DNA of 55,618 nt from an uncultured Christensenella sp. (GTDB lineage Bacteria; Bacillota; Clostridia; Christensenellales; Pumilibacteraceae), in assembly GCA_949948785.1 (NCBI GenBank), contig CATLGX010000005.1, positions 1 through 55,618 of the forward strand, read 5' to 3'. This document shows positions 51,884 through 55,618 of this stretch, piece by piece (the stretch's first letter is position 1; every line of letters begins with the position of its first letter). A model generated the notes under the pieces. It ran no database searches and was not told where the DNA came from. It saw only the letters and a program-made list of their open reading frames with translations. Made by a program: the position numbers and the translations under genes.

Positions 51884-52291
51884 ATGCAAACACTAGATTG
51901 GACAATACCCATACAACAGGATACACTGAACGATAGGATATCTGACCTAGAAACTAGTCAACCTTATCCCGATGTCATAGAACAAATACAAACCATAGTC
52001 CAGGACTTCCTTTCAGACCTACATGATAATAGTATACCGATAGAGTATATAGATACTAGACTAGTAGGTAGTAATGCATCATATAATTATACCGAATATT
52101 CTGATTTAGATGTACATATAGTAGCCAACCTTAGCGCAGTAAGTTCAGACCCTAATATCCTTCAACTGCTATATAATTATTTCCGCAGTGCTTATAATGA
52201 TAAGTATGACATTACTATACACGGTGTACCTGTCGAGATGTATGTAGAGGATGTTAGAGCCACAACCAGATCTAACGGCATGATGCCATAA
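51884..52291 (+). CDS. nucleotidyltransferase-fold protein, apparently C-terminally truncated
   Basis: A 135-residue protein with the polymerase-beta-type motif GSNASYNYTEYSDLDVHIV (GS followed by DxD) and a later strand HGVPVEMYVEDV with the third carboxylate. It should transfer a nucleotide to an unknown acceptor. Family members usually continue after the SNG motif, but this frame stops at SNGMMP. The -1 frame then stays open as HDAITELNKVGDIITLKEIG to 52347, so a missing base is possible. GAGGGGTGG lies upstream of ATG 51884. Confidence 0.7.
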   Translation: MQTLDWTIPIQQDTLNDRISDLETSQPYPDVIEQIQTIVQDFLSDLHDNSIPIEYIDTRLVGSNASYNYTEYSDLDVHIVANLSAVSSDPNILQLLYNYFRSAYNDKYDITIHGVPVEMYVEDVRATTRSNGMMP

Positions 52292-52350
52292 CTGAACTAA
52301 ATAAAGTAGGTGATATTATAACGCTTAAAGAAATCGGTATTATATAAATG

Positions 52351-52659
52351 TCATTTGTTTTTCAATATGTTTATTATAGCTTCCTTTTTTATCGGGCTCG
52401 CAGTTTGTAGTAATTCAATTATCTCTTTATCCTGCGCGTAAGCGTACATATCGTAATAAAAGAACTCGCTCTCCGTAGAGTTACAAGCGGCTATAATCTC
52501 AAGTAAAGCAGATACAGACGGCTCAAAGCTGTCGTTTTTAGATTCTAAGCGCGAGATGTATGCGGAGTTTTTGCCGATTCTAAGGCTTAATTCACGTGCA
52601 GACAGCCCTGCTTTAGTACGCATGGCACTGATTCGTTCAACAACTTCGTCTTTGTCCAT
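52351..52659 (-). CDS. XRE-family transcriptional regulator
   Basis: A 102-residue protein with an N-terminal Cro/C1-type helix-turn-helix (SAMRTKAGLSARELSLRIGK then AYISRLESK) covering residues 8-65. The C-terminal ~35 residues are helical (ELLQTASPIKKEAIINILKN) and may dimerise. It is divergent from the zinc-ribbon gene, and the region between contains an 18 bp palindrome next to the -35 of that gene, its likely operator. AGAGGTA precedes the ATG on the minus strand. Confidence 0.88.
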   Translation of the reverse strand: MDKDEVVERISAMRTKAGLSARELSLRIGKNSAYISRLESKNDSFEPSVSALLEIIAACNSTESEFFYYDMYAYAQDKEIIELLQTASPIKKEAIINILKNK

Positions 52660-52744
52660 AATATACCTCTACTTTATTATATTAGAAATGTGCGATTTAC
52701 ATACTTCATATCAATTGTAATAATTACATTACATGTAATAAAAT

Positions 52745-52762
52745 ATGCATATATATATGCAT
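52745..52762. promoter_or_regulatory. 18 bp palindrome, probable XRE operator
   Basis: ATGCATATATATATGCAT is a perfect palindrome 5 bp upstream of TTGACT (52768-52773), in the divergent intergenic region. Another partial palindrome (TTACATTACATGTAA, 52724-52738) adjoins it. Confidence 0.55.
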
Positions 52763-52767
52763 TTTAG

Positions 52768-52797
52768 TTGACTTTATATGCTAAAATATGCTAGTAT
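52768..52797 (+). promoter_or_regulatory. promoter of the zinc-ribbon gene
   Basis: TTGACT (52768-52773) and TAGTAT (52792-52797) are 18 nt apart; the downstream gene starts 43 bp later with a strong GGAGGTGG site. Confidence 0.55.
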
Positions 52798-52839
52798 ATA
52801 TTCAATAGATGCGATAAAACTATTTTCGGAGGTGGAAAC

Positions 52840-53046
52840 ATGACAAAAATGGCTTGGGCTGAGAATGCCGTGATTATAAAGGATAATGGAATGCAAGTTG
52901 CTTATCATCCCAAATGTCCTAATTGCGGAAAAGTTTACGAAAACATCACATCTAATGTAGGGGTGAGCGGTGGAACAACTTACGCAGGTACGTTCTCTTG
53001 TTATAAATGTGGCAAAGCTTTTAGTTGCCGCTTTGGACGAAATTAG
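52840..53046 (+). CDS. small zinc-ribbon protein
   Basis: A 68-residue protein with CPNC near residue 27 and CYKC near residue 56, a four-Cys zinc-ribbon pattern. No other motif. CGGAGGTGG lies 7 nt upstream of the ATG. It is the first gene of a probable unit with the membrane protein 46 bp downstream. Function unknown; the nearby XRE operator suggests repression by the divergent regulator. Confidence 0.7.
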   Translation: MTKMAWAENAVIIKDNGMQVAYHPKCPNCGKVYENITSNVGVSGGTTYAGTFSCYKCGKAFSCRFGRN

Positions 53047-53092
53047 TATCTTTACTTACAATACTTAAAACAATTAGATAAGGAGAATTACA

Positions 53093-54001
53093 ATGGGCTT
53101 TATTTTTGCATTTGTTCCGATTGTTGCAGTTGCTGTGGTCGGAGTTTGTGTTTTCATTCGTTATAAGAAGAAACAAAAAGAACAGCAACAAGCAAGGGCG
53201 ATGGAGAAACAAAAGATAAAAGAAAATGAAGAAGCCGAGGCTAAAAAGCCGTTTACACTTTGGGATGGTAGAGAAAAACCTGTTGAATGGTTTTTCAGCG
53301 ATGACGCAAAAGCGGTTTATGCTGAGTGTATGTCTAATTCAAGTGCAATGTGGGATACTCTAGTTGAATCAGGTAAAGTTTTGCTTAACAGTGATACGGC
53401 AACAGAATTAGATGGAATGTTATCTGTTTATGATGAGACTTGTGAAAAGCTTTGGACACAAAAGAGATGGCTGATTGTGTTTTATAATGAGTTTATAAAG
53501 TCAAAATATAAAGATTTTAATCTTGAAATATCTTTAAGGTATTTTATTGTACCATTATATTGGCTTATGGCTGTCGCAACAATACGAAATGTCGAAAATG
53601 GAGAATTGATATATCCTCATCCAAATTGTCTATTGGAAGACAAAAACCCTATGCTATATTATATAAATCGTTTTTCAAAAAATATTTTTAAGTATAATAT
53701 TGTAGGAGGTATATATTCTACTTTTGGTGCACAAGTTGCTATGAATTACATATTTAATGGATTACTTGATGATATCGACCTTTCCAAAGAGGAATGGTTG
53801 TACGACGAGTCTGTATTCTTTACTGAATTGAAACAATTAAAAAGCGACAGTTCGGTAGCAACAAGAATTAGTGAGCTAGCAAGATATCCCGAATACTTGC
53901 CTAATGTTGTTGAAGCTAATCTGAGTTCGGGCAAAGGTTCGAACAGTAAAATTTTAGATACAAATTCTAGCATCAAATCGCCAGTTATGGGCAAAAAATA
54001 A
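53093..54001 (+). CDS. single-pass membrane protein of unknown function
   Basis: A 302-residue protein with an N-terminal membrane helix (about 4-22, FIFAFVPIVAVAVVGVCVFI), a Lys/Glu/Gln-rich coiled stretch (about 25-50) and a soluble C-terminal domain rich in aromatic residues. I recognise no family. AAGGAG lies upstream of ATG 53093. Low GC and codon use match the rest of the island. Confidence 0.7.
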   Translation: MGFIFAFVPIVAVAVVGVCVFIRYKKKQKEQQQARAMEKQKIKENEEAEAKKPFTLWDGREKPVEWFFSDDAKAVYAECMSNSSAMWDTLVESGKVLLNSDTATELDGMLSVYDETCEKLWTQKRWLIVFYNEFIKSKYKDFNLEISLRYFIVPLYWLMAVATIRNVENGELIYPHPNCLLEDKNPMLYYINRFSKNIFKYNIVGGIYSTFGAQVAMNYIFNGLLDDIDLSKEEWLYDESVFFTELKQLKSDSSVATRISELARYPEYLPNVVEANLSSGKGSNSKILDTNSSIKSPVMGKK

Positions 54002-54541
54002 GAATCCCCTGTTTATAGGGTGGTATCTGAAAATTTATAGAGATCCCAATAAAAAAGTTACGTTATCTATCTGATTACAGTAGCGGAGTGCAGGTCGCAA
54101 TTCAAGCCAAGCGTAAGCATAATGATTTAGCAAGCATTAAAGACGCACCTGAGTATGAATGTTGAATCTATAAAAGAGAAGTAGTATCGGTCATCTTGTT
54201 GCTTGTAGATTACATATAGCAGTTTTAGTTCGGCTATTTTCAGAAGACAGCTCCACACGAGTGCGGGGCTGTCTTTATGTATTGGAAATGTGCCTTCATG
54301 TTAATAATTATTTTGCAATTTTTTTATCTAGGCAATAGAAGTATTTATAAACTCAACCTATTATCTGGTGGGAATTGATAATACCCAAATTGTTCTTGAT
54401 GTATCAAAACAATCCTTATTCGAAAACATACCAAAATTAGTTGACTTCCATGGTGCTTTAGAGGTAATATCCCGATACCAAAAGTAAGTAAAGTTTCTTC
54501 TATTATATATAACTATATGGAATTGAGCATTAGAAAGTATG
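54002..54541. other. gene-poor tract with a possible gene remnant
   Basis: No intact gene is supported. From 54031 to 54165 one frame stays open without a start codon and reads like protein (LRYLSDYSSGVQVAIQAKRK, then DLASIKDAPEYE), so it may be the end of a broken gene. A terminator-like hairpin is at 54245-54277. Confidence 0.4.
54245..54277 (+). terminator. terminator-like hairpin
   Basis: AGACAGC (54245-54251) pairs with GCTGTCT (54268-54274), followed by TTTAT. Confidence 0.6.
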
Positions 54542-55429
54542 CTAAAGTTTGTTTCTGTAATTGTATTTATTAAGCACTTGCTTTTTGCGTTGAGTCGTAA
54601 CTTCGGTATATATTTGAGTCGTCGCGACACTTGCATGACCAAGTATTTCCTGAACAGAACGTAAATCAGCACCGTTTGCTAGTAGGTTGGTAGCAAATGT
54701 ATGCCGCAAATAATGAGGTGTTGAATGAGCGTTGATTTTAGCTTTTTTTAAGTATTTTTTGTAAATGTATTCTATCCCATGTATACTGATGGGTTGACCA
54801 TAGCGATTGACAATAAGGTTATCACATTTTGCGTGCTTGCGTTCCTTAATTAAATTCATAATACGCATCCAAGTAATGGACGATGATATGTATATAAGTC
54901 GTTGTTTACGTCCTTTGCCGTGGATAAGTAAAGTTCGTTCGGAAATGATTATGTCATCTAATTCAATAGCCGCCGCCTCTCCGATGCGAATACCGGTGCT
55001 GATAAGTAAATCAATAAGCGCGGAATCACGAATATATTCAAATTTTGCAAAAGGGGATAGAGAGTCAAATTCGATAGTATCGAAATAATTCAGTATCTTA
55101 GAAACATCGCGTATCGGAAGCGTTTTGGGTAATTTGTGTTCTTGTTTGAATTTGAACTTAAGCTTAATGAATGGGGAACGTTCAATGATTTCCGAATCTA
55201 TTAGATAGGAGTAGAAGCATTTTAAAGTAATAATCTTGCGGCGAATAGAAGAGTCTTTTAGTTTGTTTTTGGAGCTTAGAAATGCAATAAACGAACATAT
55301 ATCCGGATGTAAGATATCTTGTTCGAAAGCAAAGAATTGTCGTAGGTCGCTTTTGTATGCAGTAAGCGTTTTATCGGATAGGTTTTTAGTGGCTTGTAAG
55401 TTGTTGATAAAATTTGCCAAGAAGTCCAT
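54542..55429 (-). CDS. tyrosine recombinase/integrase (XerC/D-like)
   Basis: A 295-residue phage-integrase-family protein. The N-terminal SAM-like domain (TLTAYKSDLRQFFAF) is followed by the catalytic domain with Arg in LISTGIRIGEA, Lys in HGKGRKQR, HYLRHTFATNLLANG (His-x-x-Arg), GHASVATTQ, and the nucleophile Tyr in TTQIYTEV. It catalyses site-specific recombination by a Tyr-DNA intermediate. The compact XerC/D-like form suits an integrative element or an invertase system. GGAGG precedes the ATG on the minus strand. Confidence 0.9.
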   Translation of the reverse strand: MDFLANFINNLQATKNLSDKTLTAYKSDLRQFFAFEQDILHPDICSFIAFLSSKNKLKDSSIRRKIITLKCFYSYLIDSEIIERSPFIKLKFKFKQEHKLPKTLPIRDVSKILNYFDTIEFDSLSPFAKFEYIRDSALIDLLISTGIRIGEAAAIELDDIIISERTLLIHGKGRKQRLIYISSSITWMRIMNLIKERKHAKCDNLIVNRYGQPISIHGIEYIYKKYLKKAKINAHSTPHYLRHTFATNLLANGADLRSVQEILGHASVATTQIYTEVTTQRKKQVLNKYNYRNKL

Positions 55430-55456
55430 AATTCCTCCAAGAAGTTTTATTTTTCT

Positions 55457-55485
55457 ATTGCAAATTATATCAAATTATGGTACAA
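55457..55485 (+). promoter_or_regulatory. promoter of the last, partial gene
   Basis: TTGCAA (55457-55462) and TACAAT (55480-55485) are 17 nt apart in the divergent region upstream of the integrase. CTTACAAT repeats follow at 55490 and 55500. Confidence 0.6.
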
Positions 55486-55525
55486 TACACCTTACAATAA
55501 CTTACAATTATTATGAGGAGATTTT

Positions 55526-55618
55526 ATGAACATTTTTCTAACTAATCTTTCGTATCATGCTACTAATGATATTATTAAGCTTATTAAGAATTGCAAGTAT
55601 AACGATGCGTATATTGTT
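55526..55618 (+). CDS. start of an unidentified gene, cut by the window edge
   Basis: An ATG at 55526 with GAGGAG 5 nt upstream opens a frame of 31 codons (begins MNIFLTNLSYHATNDIIKLI) that is still open at the window end. Too short to identify. It is divergent from the integrase. Confidence 0.55.
   Translation, partial: MNIFLTNLSYHATNDIIKLIKNCKYNDAYIV

Noticed and set aside
54361..54672. Minus-strand open frame overlapping the integrase 3' end
   Set aside because: It overlaps the well-supported integrase in another frame and has no start signal.

Overview
The window reads as a chromosomal contig of a Gram-positive Bacillota member, most likely an uncultured Clostridia lineage. The evidence is the S10-spc-alpha ribosomal gene order, zinc-type S14, S4 and L36, an adenylate kinase with a Cys-rich lid, a LytTR/GHKL two-component pair, a SpoIIE-type phosphatase, Jag, and AGGAGG-type ribosome binding sites. 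The order-level placement is inference. Bases 1 to about 44,290 are GC-rich core sequence. From 44,294 to the end the DNA is visibly AT-rich with different codon use and looks like an acquired island.

Layout. 1-12,910: ribosomal, export and transcription supercluster (rpsC, rplP, rpmC, rpsQ, rplN, rplX, rplE, rpsZ, rpsH, rplF, rplR, rpsE, rpmD, rplO, secY, adk, map, a KOW protein, infA, rpmJ, rpsM, rpsK, rpsD, rpoA, rplQ), ended by a clear terminator. It is broken by several 100-290 bp spacers with strong hairpins. 13,163-15,217: LytTR response regulator (frame broken at a run of ten G) and GHKL sensor kinase. 15,752-27,695: cell-surface carbohydrate locus with an InlB-repeat/esterase lipoprotein, two membrane-tethered GH3 enzymes with permuted domain order, and a second lipoprotein between them. 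28,013-29,101 (minus): Sel1-repeat protein. 29,313-32,847: rpmH-rnpA-yidD-yidC-jag, without dnaA. 32,880-42,550: a membrane protein, a DUF2726 protein, a radical SAM activase-like enzyme, SpoIIE, 2-isopropylmalate synthase, TypA/BipA and an autoinhibited Fic protein. 42,767-44,293: guaA.

Island (44,294-55,618). Immediately after guaA lies a Tn7-like transposition module: short TnsA, TnsB (frame broken), TnsC and a short TniQ (frame broken). An HUH-type replication or strand-transfer protein follows on the minus strand, then a gene-free 675 bp AT-rich tract with near-identical 22 bp repeats and a dense series of hairpins. Next come a frame-broken HTH/Phd-like regulator, a DUF3293-like protein, a nucleotidyltransferase, a divergent XRE regulator with a palindromic operator, a zinc-ribbon protein, a membrane protein, and a tyrosine recombinase. 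A gene start runs off the right edge.

The most interesting points are: (1) the TnsABC-TniQ plus HUH gene plus hairpin/repeat tract, which could be a composite element, a replication origin, a transposon end or a structured-RNA locus; (2) a repeated pattern of single-base (-1) frame breaks, three or four of them in the island and one at the poly-G tract of the response regulator, which must be settled as sequencing error, decay or recoding; (3) hairpins inside the ribosomal cluster; and (4) a promoter placing the leuA transcription start at its ATG. No CRISPR array, cas gene, tRNA or rRNA was recognised.
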